Below are positions 49,149 to 56,985 of a stretch of 64,000 nt of DNA, piece after piece. A model generated the notes under the pieces. The model worked only from the letters and a program-made list of their open reading frames with translations. It did not search any database and had not been told where the DNA came from. Source of the DNA: RGIG5579 sp045655865 (GTDB lineage Bacteria; Bacillota; Clostridia; Oscillospirales; SIG627); assembly GCA_045655865.1 (NCBI GenBank), contig JAZOQB010000046.1, forward strand, positions 37,429-101,428. The letters are read 5' to 3'. The position numbers and the translations under genes are program-made. Position 1 is the stretch's first letter. Every line of letters starts with the position of its first letter.

Positions 49149-49858
49149 TTTGCTGCCTCGATCGCTTCTCTTAAATCAATAGCGCCGGTGTAATATGCCT
49201 TTCCTATAATCGCTCCGTGAAGGCCTAAATCAGCGAGTTTTTTTACGTCGTCCAGTGTGGAGACACCGCCGGAGGCGATCAAATTCAAAGAAGTGGTTTT
49301 CAAAAGTTTTTGATACATTTTCATCCCCGGTCCTTGCATTGCGCCATCTTTGGTGATATCGGTGCAAATTACATGTTTTACACCAACTCGTTCCATTTTT
49401 TCGAAAAATTCAAAGGCGTCGATATCTGAAAGCTCCGTCCAACCGCGAATGGCAACTTTTCCGTCTTTTACGTCAATTCCAACTGCGATCTTGTCCCCAT
49501 AGGTTTTGATCGCTTCCAGGAGGAATGCTTCATCTTTTACCGCTGCGGTCCCCAAAATGACTCGGTCCGCTCCAGCGTCCAAATATTTAGAAACGGTTTC
49601 CAAATTTCGGATCCCGCCGCCGATCTCTAAAAACAGATCTGTATTTTCCGCAACTTTTTTCACAGTTTCAAGATTCAAAACATTTCCGGTTTTGGCTCCC
49701 TCCAGATCCACCATGTGGATGCAGGTAGCACCTTTCTCCTGAAAATCCCGGGCAACACAGAGGGGGTCTTCATGATACACGGTCATCTTGTCGTAATCGC
49801 CTTGAAAGAGGCGAACCGCTTTTCCCTGATATAAGTCAATAGCGGGAAAAATCAGCAT
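49145..49858 (-). CDS. hisA: ProFAR isomerase (phosphoribosylformimino-AICAR-P isomerase)
   Basis: Amadori isomerase of the histidine pathway, 237 residues. Its TIM barrel has the general acid/base Asp in FPAIDLYQGKAVRLFQGD and the second Asp in HVICTDITKDGAM, with phosphate-binding ASGGVSTLDD and GAIIGKAYYTG. Overlaps hisH by 7 bases and hisF by 4. Confidence 0.95.
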   Translation of the reverse strand: MLIFPAIDLYQGKAVRLFQGDYDKMTVYHEDPLCVARDFQEKGATCIHMVDLEGAKTGNVLNLETVKKVAENTDLFLEIGGGIRNLETVSKYLDAGADRVILGTAAVKDEAFLLEAIKTYGDKIAVGIDVKDGKVAIRGWTELSDIDAFEFFEKMERVGVKHVICTDITKDGAMQGPGMKMYQKLLKTTSLNLIASGGVSTLDDVKKLADLGLHGAIIGKAYYTGAIDLREAIEAAK

Positions 49859-50478
49859 GCTCCCACCTCCGTTTCACAAAATGCCTTCAAAATTTTCAAT
49901 CCTATTTCCCCGCTTTTTTCCGGATGGAACTGACATCCAAACACCGATCCGCGCCGGACTGCCGCCGTAAGAGGCGCACCGTATTCCGTAACAGCGCTCA
50001 CAAACGGCTCACACTGCGTAGCATAAAATGAATGAACAAAATACACATAGTCTCCATCCTTCAAATACCGAAAAATAGGAGAAGGAGAACCGGTAAACGA
50101 CAGGGCGTTCCAGCCAATATGAGGGATCTTTAAATCCGATGGAATAACATCAGAAATAGGTCGGATCTGCCCGGGGATCAATCCTAAGCCGGTGTGGACA
50201 CCGTATTCAAAGCTTGTGTCAAAAAGAAGCTGCATTCCAAGACAAATGCCCAACAAAGGCTTGCCACGTTCCGCCTCTTCTCGCACCAGATCAAACAAGC
50301 CACTTCCACGAAGCTTTGCAGCGGCATCGGCAAAGGCGCCGACACCGGGGAGCACCACTCGCTGGGCTTGTCGGATAATCTCGGGATCTCCGGTGATCAC
50401 CGCCTCCTCGCCAACAGCGCGAAAGGAGCTGTGTAGAGAAAAAAGGTTCCCTACGCCATAATCGATAATTGCAACCAT
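49852..50478 (-). CDS. hisH: Imidazole glycerol phosphate synthase, glutaminase subunit
   Basis: Class I glutamine amidotransferase that feeds ammonia to HisF. The 208-residue product has the oxyanion strand and nucleophile in LLGICLGMQLLF, and the catalytic His-Glu in GCQFHPEKSG; the N-terminus is VAIIDYGVGNLFSL. It touches the hisB stop by one base and overlaps hisA. Confidence 0.95.
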   Translation of the reverse strand: MVAIIDYGVGNLFSLHSSFRAVGEEAVITGDPEIIRQAQRVVLPGVGAFADAAAKLRGSGLFDLVREEAERGKPLLGICLGMQLLFDTSFEYGVHTGLGLIPGQIRPISDVIPSDLKIPHIGWNALSFTGSPSPIFRYLKDGDYVYFVHSFYATQCEPFVSAVTEYGAPLTAAVRRGSVFGCQFHPEKSGEIGLKILKAFCETEVGAC

Positions 50479-51065
50479 TATAAAATTCCTTTTGTTGATG
50501 GAATGGCATCAGGATTCTTTGTATCGATCCCCACAGCCTGTAAAAGTGAGCGGGCAACGGATTTAAATGCACCTTCTGCAATGTGATGTGAATTTTTACC
50601 GGACAGAGAGCGGATATGCAGTGCCATTGGGCAATTGCGCACAAAGGCTAAGAAGAATTCCTCAATCAGCTCGGTATCAAACGTGCCGATTTTTTTTGCA
50701 CGAATGGGAAGGTCAAAAGACAGGAATGCACGACCGGACAGATCCGCAGCAGAAAGAATCAGGGCTTCATCCATAGGTAGGATCATAAAGCCGTAACGGC
50801 AGATCCCTTTTTTGTCTCCCAATGCTTTTGAAAACGCCTGACCCAGGGCAATCCCGACATCTTCTACCGTGTGGTGATCATCCACCTCCACATCCCCTTT
50901 GCAAGTGATCTCAAGATCAAAGCGGCCGTGAGAAGCAAAAAGGGTGAGCATATGATCCAAAAAACCGCATCCGGTGTCCACCCGACTCTGCCCATTACCG
51001 TCAAGATTTAGGGACAAAACGATGTCGGTCTCTGCAGTCTTTCTTTTTATCTGAGCATATCTCAT
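50478..51065 (-). CDS. hisB: Imidazoleglycerol-phosphate dehydratase
   Basis: Dehydrates imidazole glycerol phosphate. The 195-residue monofunctional protein has the paired metal-binding blocks GCGFLDHMLTLFASHGRFDL and VDDHHTVEDVGIALG, and the second repeat HIRSLSGKNSHHIAEGAFK. It has no histidinol-phosphatase domain, and no separate histidinol phosphatase (HisJ/HisN type) is present in this operon, so that step must be provided elsewhere. Confidence 0.95.
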   Translation of the reverse strand: MRYAQIKRKTAETDIVLSLNLDGNGQSRVDTGCGFLDHMLTLFASHGRFDLEITCKGDVEVDDHHTVEDVGIALGQAFSKALGDKKGICRYGFMILPMDEALILSAADLSGRAFLSFDLPIRAKKIGTFDTELIEEFFLAFVRNCPMALHIRSLSGKNSHHIAEGAFKSVARSLLQAVGIDTKNPDAIPSTKGIL

Positions 51066-52126
51066 AATTTTTCCTCCAAAATCTCTTTCACCGCTTTCAC
51101 AAGTGCTTCCATTTCCGGCCTCGAGCCAACAGTGATCCGGTTATAGTCACATATCTTTGGTATATCAAAATGCCGTACCAGAATACCACGGTCCTTCAGC
51201 TTTTGATACAAATCAAGACCAGATATGACAGGATGACGGACAAAAAGAAAGTTTGCACGAGAGTCCGTCATAGAAAAGCCGAGCTTTTTTAACTCTTCGG
51301 AAGCGAAAGCTCGATTTTCTTGCACGGCCATACAATTTTTTCTCGTGTAGGCTTCGTCCGACAAAACGCCGATTCCGGCGGCCATGGTCATGGTATTGAT
51401 ATTATAGGGATTTGTTGAATATTTGATGGTATTTAAGTCTTGAATCAATTCGCGAGAGGCAACACCAAAACCCAGCCGTGCACCGGCCATAGAACGGGAT
51501 TTGGAAAACGTTTGCGTCACCAAAAGATTGTCGTATCGATGAATTAAAGGAATGCAGCTCTCTGCACCAAAATCCACGTAAGCCTCGTCAATGACGACTA
51601 CGTGATCAGGATTCGATTTCAGGATCTTTTCAATTTCCCCGACGCTCAGGCAAAGCCCAGTTGGCGCATTGGGATTGGCGATAAAAACAGTTCGATTCAC
51701 TCCGAAATAATCCGAAGCATCAATGGAAAAATCATCCCTGAGTGCAACGGTTTTAAAATCGATCCCATTTGCCCGGGCAAACACCGGATAAAAGCCGTAG
51801 GTGATCTCCGGAAAGATCGCGGGATGTTTATCGTCGCAAAAAGCCATAAAAGCAAAATTGAGAATGTCATCCGACCCATTGGTCCAAAGGATCTCGCTTG
51901 GATCCAGATGATATAGCTCCGCCAGAGCGGCCGTCAATTCTCTGCATTCCGGATCCGGGTAAAGCTGGAGACGGTCAGCGACTTGCTTTGCCATTTGCTG
52001 AGCTTTTGGAGAAGGTGGAAAGGGAGATTCGTTGGTGTTGAGCTTGATATAACTTCTCTCTTTCGGCTGTTCCCCGGGGGTATAAGGAGAAAGAGAACGG
52101 TATTTTTCACTAAAAAAACGGCTCAT
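51062..52126 (-). CDS. hisC: Histidinol-phosphate aminotransferase
   Basis: PLP enzyme converting imidazole acetol phosphate to histidinol phosphate. The 354-residue product has INTNESPFPPSPKA-type N-terminus (LNTNESPFPPSPKAQQ), NGSDDILNFAFMAFCD, NAPTG, VIDEAYVDFGA and the PLP Lys in TQTFSKSRSMAGARLGF. Overlaps hisD by ATGA-type junction (52123-52126). Confidence 0.94.
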   Translation of the reverse strand: MSRFFSEKYRSLSPYTPGEQPKERSYIKLNTNESPFPPSPKAQQMAKQVADRLQLYPDPECRELTAALAELYHLDPSEILWTNGSDDILNFAFMAFCDDKHPAIFPEITYGFYPVFARANGIDFKTVALRDDFSIDASDYFGVNRTVFIANPNAPTGLCLSVGEIEKILKSNPDHVVVIDEAYVDFGAESCIPLIHRYDNLLVTQTFSKSRSMAGARLGFGVASRELIQDLNTIKYSTNPYNINTMTMAAGIGVLSDEAYTRKNCMAVQENRAFASEELKKLGFSMTDSRANFLFVRHPVISGLDLYQKLKDRGILVRHFDIPKICDYNRITVGSRPEMEALVKAVKEILEEKL

Positions 52127-53403
52127 TTGTTACGCCTCGTACGAATGACTGCGCTTTTGGCGTGGGCAGTCAAACCCTCTTTTTTTGCAAATGTGGCGAC
52201 ATCCTGCGCCACATCATCCAAAGCCTCAGGAGTATAGTAGAGATACTGACTTTTTTTCATGAAGTCATCCACGGAGAGAGGACTGGAAAATTTTGCCGTT
52301 CCGCTGGTTGGAAGGGTGTGATTTGGGCCGGCAAAATAATCTCCCAGGGCTTCCGGACAGCTTCTTCCTAAGAAAATGGATCCGGCATGAAAAATGGAGT
52401 CCAGATAAGAAAACGGCTCATCTACACAAAGCTCCAAGTGCTCCGGAGCGATCTGGTTTGCCAGATCGATGGCAACTTGAAGATTGGGAGATACAATGAT
52501 CTTTCCGTTTTCATCAATGGAGGTGCGAGCAATTCCCTCTCGTTCCAAAAGCGGAATCTGATTTTCCAATTCCTCCCGAACAGCCAAAGCTAAGTCCATT
52601 GAGTCGGTGATAAGAACCGCGCTGGCCAATTTGTCGTGTTCCGCTTGAGATAAGAGATCGGCGGCAATACAAGAAGGATCACTCTTTCCATCGGAAACGA
52701 TCAAAATTTCACTGGGTCCGGCAATCATGTCAATGGAAACCGCACCAAATACTTGTTTTTTTGCCTCGGCAACAAAGGCGTTGCCGGGTCCTACGATCTT
52801 ATCCACTTTCGGGATCGTTTCCGTTCCATAGGCCAGCGCTGCTATCGCCTGAGCGCCGCCCACCTTAAAGATTCGATCCACCCGGGCTACGTGGGCAGCC
52901 GCTAAAATTGCGGGATTCACCTTTCCTTCCTTGTTGGGAGGGGTGACCATGATCACTTCTTCGCATCCGGCGATTTTTGCCGGTATGCCATTCATCAGGA
53001 CTGTAGAGGGATAGGCTGCAGTGCCTCCGGGAATATAAAGACCGGCTCGATCCACCGGCATGATCTTCTGTCCCAGGATAACGCCTTTCTCCCCTTCAAG
53101 CTGAAAGCCGGAGCGTTTCTGCTTTTCATGAAAACGGCGAATATTTCCCGCCGCCTTTTCCAGGATCGATAAAAATTCCGGGTCTGTCTGTTCCAAGGCC
53201 TCTTGTATCTCCTCTTTGGAAACCGCAAGAGAAGTAAGCTTTGCCCCGTCAAACTGTTCCGTGAAACGCTGTAAAGCAGCGTCGCCGTCTCGGCGAACGG
53301 TTTTGATAATATCGGACACGATCTCTTCCACATTGACGCTGGGCACCGCGCGGGAAAACAGTTCCGAAGGTTCCACTTCTCCGTATTTTAAGATTCGTAT
53401 CAT
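52123..53403 (-). CDS. hisD: Histidinol dehydrogenase
   Basis: NAD- and zinc-dependent enzyme performing the last two oxidations to histidine. The 426-residue product has YIPGGTAAYPSTVLMN, the signature SIDMIAGPSEILIVSDG with ADLLSQAEHDK, catalytic Glu-His in IAPEHLELCV, and GPNHTLPTSGTAKFSSPL. Starts in a 4-base overlap with hisG. Confidence 0.96.
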   Translation of the reverse strand: MIRILKYGEVEPSELFSRAVPSVNVEEIVSDIIKTVRRDGDAALQRFTEQFDGAKLTSLAVSKEEIQEALEQTDPEFLSILEKAAGNIRRFHEKQKRSGFQLEGEKGVILGQKIMPVDRAGLYIPGGTAAYPSTVLMNGIPAKIAGCEEVIMVTPPNKEGKVNPAILAAAHVARVDRIFKVGGAQAIAALAYGTETIPKVDKIVGPGNAFVAEAKKQVFGAVSIDMIAGPSEILIVSDGKSDPSCIAADLLSQAEHDKLASAVLITDSMDLALAVREELENQIPLLEREGIARTSIDENGKIIVSPNLQVAIDLANQIAPEHLELCVDEPFSYLDSIFHAGSIFLGRSCPEALGDYFAGPNHTLPTSGTAKFSSPLSVDDFMKKSQYLYYTPEALDDVAQDVATFAKKEGLTAHAKSAVIRTRRNK

Positions 53404-54044
53404 TCTTTTGCCTCCCCTTGAAGCTGTGCCGCAAGGCTCTTTATGATCGCTTCCATCGGTTCGTTTTTGAATTTAAAACTAGATTTGTTGGCAATGAGCC
53501 TGGCGCTGATCGGAACAATCTCTTCCGTAACTTCCAGATTGTTTTCCACCAGAGTCTTTCCGGTCTCTACAATGTCAACGATTACGTCTGTTAATCCCAA
53601 AATAGGGGCAATTTCAATGGAGCCGTTCAAATGAATGATGTCAATGTCGCGGCCACGCTTCAAATAATAATCCTTTGCAATATTAGCAAATTTTGTAGCC
53701 ACTCGCAAAGTTCTTCTGGTATCATCCCGAAAACCTGACGGTGCGGCAACCGCCATTCTACATACACCGGTTTTCAGATCCAAAAGTTCATAAACATCCG
53801 GAGCATATTCCAAGAGAATATCTTTTCCGGCAACACCCAAGTCAGCCGCCCCCCGTTCCACGTATATGGCAACATCAGAAGGCTTGACCCAAAAATAGCG
53901 AACACCGCATTCACGGTTTTCAAAAATCAGCTTTCGAGTATTTTCTAAGATCTGGGGGCAAGGAAACCCTGCTTGGGCAAACATGGAATAGACACGTTCT
54001 CCCAATCTTCCTTTGGGCAGAGCAATATTAAGCATTTCTTTCAA
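53400..54044 (-). CDS. hisG: ATP phosphoribosyltransferase, short form
   Basis: First and committed enzyme of histidine synthesis. The 214-residue product is the short form (HisG-S), which needs HisZ for regulation; it has ALPKGRLGERVYSMF, ERGAADLGVAGKDILLE and VDIVETGKTLVENNLEV. The frame opens with TTG at 54044, preceded by GGGGTG at a good distance; an ATG at 54035 is the alternative. It overlaps the end of hisZ by 17 bases. Confidence 0.94.
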   Translation of the reverse strand: MKEMLNIALPKGRLGERVYSMFAQAGFPCPQILENTRKLIFENRECGVRYFWVKPSDVAIYVERGAADLGVAGKDILLEYAPDVYELLDLKTGVCRMAVAAPSGFRDDTRRTLRVATKFANIAKDYYLKRGRDIDIIHLNGSIEIAPILGLTDVIVDIVETGKTLVENNLEVTEEIVPISARLIANKSSFKFKNEPMEAIIKSLAAQLQGEAKE

Positions 54045-55152
54045 GAAGCTTCACCCCTTCACTTGTAATCCGGTACAATTCCCGATAATGAACTTTTTCC
54101 GGTTTTTCTCTTTGCGCCATGACGCTTTTTCCCTGGGACATCAGATCCCTTACAGCCCTATCCACCGCGGAAAGAGGGACATGGTCATAAAGAAGGACGG
54201 CGTCTACGTCAAACCCCTTTGTTTTTCCTCCCAGGTTCTGAAGCAGATCCAGATATACCGCAAAGCCAACAGCTCCCGCATTGCGGTTCATCTTCCCCAT
54301 CAGTCGGTCATACTGCCCTCCGGAGAGGATCCAGGAAGGAACGCCTTTCATAAAGCCCTTGAAAACGATGCCGTTGTAGTAATTCAAGTCATTCACCACG
54401 GAAAAGTCAATGCGGACCAAAGGACCTTGACCGTTATCTTTCAGTCTCTCACAAAGCGTTTCCAACAAGACAAGAGACTCCTCGGGTACCAACCCGGAAA
54501 CCAGCTGTCTGAGCTGGGGCAAGACCTTGTCCGGATCTCCGTAGGTAGAAACGAGACGGGAAAGGATCTCAATATTTTCTTCCGCCATTCCATCCGCACG
54601 ACAGATCTGCACAAGTTCGTGGAGATTCTTCTCGCCGATCGCTGCAAGCATCTTCCTCTTTGCGGAAGGGGTAGCTCCAAAAGATTCCATCAGGTCAGTG
54701 AGCATTCCAAAATGGGAGATGTCAAGAACCACGTTATCCGATAATGCGGCAAGGCTCTTGGCCGCGAGCATCACGACCTCAAAAAGGCAATAATCATCCA
54801 CCTGTCCCATGCACTCGATGCCGGCCTGCATGATTTCTTTAAAGGAATGGCTCCCCTTGGAAACTCGATAGACGTTTTCGTTGTAATAGACCTTTTCAAC
54901 GCCCTTGCATTTGTTTTTTGAATTTTTAATAATAGAAAGGGTCACGTCAGGCTTGAGTGCCATCAGTTTTCCATTGGTATCGGTAAAGGTAATAATTCCG
55001 TCGGAAATCAGAAAGTCCTTATTCTCGACATAAAGGTCGTATTCCTCGAATTTGTTCATTTTATACTGAACATATCCGTACCGCTCAAAAAGCGCTCGCA
55101 AGAGAAAAGCGGCCTCTTCTTCTCTTTTCAGTTCCACGTTATTTAACTTCAT
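54028..55152 (-). CDS. hisZ: ATP phosphoribosyltransferase regulatory subunit HisZ
   Basis: HisZ is a catalytically dead relative of histidyl-tRNA synthetase that pairs with short HisG and confers histidine feedback. The 374-residue protein shows the class II tRNA-synthetase core (LMALKPDVTLSIIKN, EVMMLAA-like segment FEVVMLAAKSLAAL, and VRIDFSVVNDLNYYNGIVFKGF, GGQYDRLMGKMN), lacks an anticodon-binding domain, and is followed by hisG. Start at 55152 with AGGAG; overlaps hisR by 14 bases. Confidence 0.92.
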   Translation of the reverse strand: MKLNNVELKREEEAAFLLRALFERYGYVQYKMNKFEEYDLYVENKDFLISDGIITFTDTNGKLMALKPDVTLSIIKNSKNKCKGVEKVYYNENVYRVSKGSHSFKEIMQAGIECMGQVDDYCLFEVVMLAAKSLAALSDNVVLDISHFGMLTDLMESFGATPSAKRKMLAAIGEKNLHELVQICRADGMAEENIEILSRLVSTYGDPDKVLPQLRQLVSGLVPEESLVLLETLCERLKDNGQGPLVRIDFSVVNDLNYYNGIVFKGFMKGVPSWILSGGQYDRLMGKMNRNAGAVGFAVYLDLLQNLGGKTKGFDVDAVLLYDHVPLSAVDRAVRDLMSQGKSVMAQREKPEKVHYRELYRITSEGVKLLERNA

Positions 55153-55447
55153 TCTTTTGCTCCTGACCCTCAAGCAATTTCAGTGCAGCCTGATAACCGC
55201 CGCTACCATAGGAAAGGCATTTATTTACACGGCTGATCGTGGCTGTACTGACCCCGGTCTTTTGATTGATCTCTTGATAGTTGGTCCCCCGATTCAAGAG
55301 AGAGGCAACTTCAAGACGTTGGGACATGTCCATAATTTCCTTAATGGTACAAAGATCTTCCAAGAAGCGATAGCAATCTTCGGCTGTGGTAAGCCGGGAA
55401 AACACTTCTACCAGACGATCGGTGGATTGGTTATGCCAATTTGCCAT
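55139..55447 (-). CDS. yerC: TrpR-like regulator of the YerC family (HisR-type)
   Basis: A 102-residue DNA-binding protein of the TrpR fold: LVEVFSRLTTAEDCYRFLEDL and then RLEVASLLNRGTNYQEINQKTGVSTATISRVNKCL, where the second half is a helix-turn-helix. YerC proteins occur at the head of his operons in Bacillota and have been proposed, from comparative genomics, as histidine repressors (HisR). ATG at 55447 has GGAGG 7 bases upstream; two earlier ATGs in frame are too close to it. As the first gene of the his operon it may control its own promoter. Confidence 0.88.
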   Translation of the reverse strand: MANWHNQSTDRLVEVFSRLTTAEDCYRFLEDLCTIKEIMDMSQRLEVASLLNRGTNYQEINQKTGVSTATISRVNKCLSYGSGGYQAALKLLEGQEQKNEVK

Positions 55448-55475
55448 ATTCATTCCTCCATCCATTTGTTTTACT

Positions 55476-55504
55476 ATTTTATCACGCTAAAGCGTTAAAG
55501 TCAA
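55476..55504 (-). promoter_or_regulatory. Sigma-A promoter of the his operon with palindromic spacer
   Basis: On the minus strand -35 TTGACT (55499-55504), 17 bases, -10 TAAAAT (55476-55481). The spacer contains the perfect palindrome ACGCT-TT-AGCGT (55484-55495), a likely site for the HisR/YerC repressor. Confidence 0.75.
55484..55495. promoter_or_regulatory. Candidate HisR operator
   Basis: ACGCTAAAGCGT read on plus, a 12-base palindrome exactly between the -35 and -10 boxes. Its position and its proximity to yerC suggest an autoregulated operator; binding is not demonstrated. Confidence 0.5.
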
Positions 55505-55558
55505 GACTTATGGACGGTTTTTTGAAATTTATTTTCTCTTTGTCCCATCACTGAAAAA

Positions 55559-55607
55559 GTCCCTGAGGCAAAACGCCTCAGGGACGAATCGATCCGCAGT
55601 ACCACCC
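55559..55607 (-). promoter_or_regulatory. T-box-type antiterminator/terminator without a normal stem I
   Basis: On the minus strand the T-box sequence GGGTGGTACTGCGG (55594-55607) is followed by a 3' half that can pair with it (CGTCCC) and by a strong terminator (GTCCCTGAGGC/GCCTCAGGGAC, 55559-55585) with a T-run. The antiterminator and terminator compete for the same CGTCCC, as in working T-boxes. Only 79 bases separate it from the stop of the 2-oxoacid oxidoreductase gene, too few for an ordinary stem I. It may be a remnant, a short variant or just the terminator of the upstream operon. Confidence 0.7.
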
Positions 55608-55685
55608 GGATTTTTATACCGTGATGGGGCAAGCTTTTCCGGTTCTAATGAAAACACCGGGGTAATTTTTGGAAATTTTGAAAAT

Positions 55686-56222
55686 TTACTCGAAGTCTGC
55701 ACCTAGCTTCATGGCATTTAAGTTGACCTGAAGCATATCCGCTCTTTTTGCCGAAATTACTTTGGCTAAAGTTTGGTTCACTGTATCATCCTCAAATTCG
55801 CCAAGAACGCCCAGGATCTTTCCTACAAGGATCATATTGGCTAAAGTGGGAAAACCGTTTTCACCGGCAAGACGGGTAGCGGGAACGGAATATACCGTCA
55901 CATCCTTCCGCCGAACTTCCCTTTCCACAAGAGAGGAATCAACAAAGATCATTCCGCCGGGAACGACAGAGTCTTCAAAACGATCCAGAGAAGGAAGGTT
56001 CATGGCCACCAAAATATCCGGTTTCGAAACAATGGGTGAGCCAACGGGATCCTCGCTGATAATAACGCTGCAACTAGCAGTGCCTCCGCGCATTTCAGGA
56101 CCGTAAGAAGGAAGCCAGCTTACTTGCTTTTCTTCGATCAGTCCTTTGTATGCCAACATTTTTCCGGCGAAAAGAATGCCCTGTCCGCCAAAGCCGGAAA
56201 GTAAAATCTGCTTGGTCTTCAT
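55686..56222 (-). CDS. 2-oxoacid:ferredoxin oxidoreductase, gamma subunit
   Basis: The 178-residue gamma subunit (VorC/KorC type) of a four-subunit 2-oxoacid:ferredoxin oxidoreductase. It opens with MKTKQILLSGFGGQGILFAGKML, the family signature, then SWLPSYGPEMRGGTASCSVIIS, and MNLPSLDRFEDSVVPGG. The ATG overlaps the beta subunit stop by ATGA; a longer frame to 56339 is inside that gene. It is the last gene of the operon. Confidence 0.9.
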   Translation of the reverse strand: MKTKQILLSGFGGQGILFAGKMLAYKGLIEEKQVSWLPSYGPEMRGGTASCSVIISEDPVGSPIVSKPDILVAMNLPSLDRFEDSVVPGGMIFVDSSLVEREVRRKDVTVYSVPATRLAGENGFPTLANMILVGKILGVLGEFEDDTVNQTLAKVISAKRADMLQVNLNAMKLGADFE

Positions 56223-56974
56223 TTTGTTTCCTCCTTTGCAGAACGATCCTTGTAAACGCCCAGAGGATAATAAGGGATCATTTTTTCGTCGATCCACTCC
56301 AGGGCCTTCTTCGGAGTCAGACCCCAGTTGGTGGGACAAGAAGAAATTACTTCAACCAAAGAAAATCCTTTTCCGTCGATCTGATTCTGGAAAGCTTTCC
56401 GAATCGCCTTTTTGGCATTTTTAATGTTCTTTACATTATTAACCGTCACTCGCTCCAGATACTCCGGTCCGTCAAGCTGAGAGAGCATCTCGCAAACACG
56501 AACGGGGAAACCGCAAGCCTTCACATCTCTACCATAAGGAGAGGTCTGAGTGACCTGGCCCGGAAGAGAGGTGGGTGCCATTTGTCCACCGGTCATACCG
56601 TAGATCGCATTGTTAATGAAAATCACAGTAATGTTTTCATTTCTTGCGGCAGCATGGACCGTTTCTGCCATACCAATAGAGGCAAGGTCGCCGTCTCCTT
56701 GATACGTGAACACAATGTGATTCTCCGGGTCTGCGCGCTTAACACCGGTAGCCACCGCCGGCGCTCTGCCGTGGGCGGCTTCAATCATATCACAGGAAAA
56801 ATAATCATAGGCCATAACGGAGCATCCAACGGGAGCGACTCCGATGGTCTTTCCTTCAATTCCCAATTCGTCAATTACCTCAGCCACCAGACGATGGACG
56901 ATACCGTGAGTGCAACCGGGGCAATAGTGCATGGGAACATCGGTCAAAGCATGGGGTTTTTCAAAGACTACCAT
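56219..56974 (-). CDS. 2-oxoacid:ferredoxin oxidoreductase, beta (TPP) subunit
   Basis: The 251-residue TPP-binding subunit. HYCPGCTHGIVHRL near the N-terminus and VGCSVMAYDYFSCDMIEAAHGRAPAVATG form the cofactor pocket. GDGDLASIGMAETVHAAARN with later NNAIYGMTGGQ is the TPP/Mg block (GDG...N). Length and motif order match the 2-oxoisovalerate/2-oxoglutarate class. ATG at 56974 is chosen with AGGTG upstream; it follows the alpha subunit by 11 bases. Confidence 0.93.
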   Translation of the reverse strand: MVVFEKPHALTDVPMHYCPGCTHGIVHRLVAEVIDELGIEGKTIGVAPVGCSVMAYDYFSCDMIEAAHGRAPAVATGVKRADPENHIVFTYQGDGDLASIGMAETVHAAARNENITVIFINNAIYGMTGGQMAPTSLPGQVTQTSPYGRDVKACGFPVRVCEMLSQLDGPEYLERVTVNNVKNIKNAKKAIRKAFQNQIDGKGFSLVEVISSCPTNWGLTPKKALEWIDEKMIPYYPLGVYKDRSAKEETK

Positions 56975-56985
56975 TTCTTCACACC

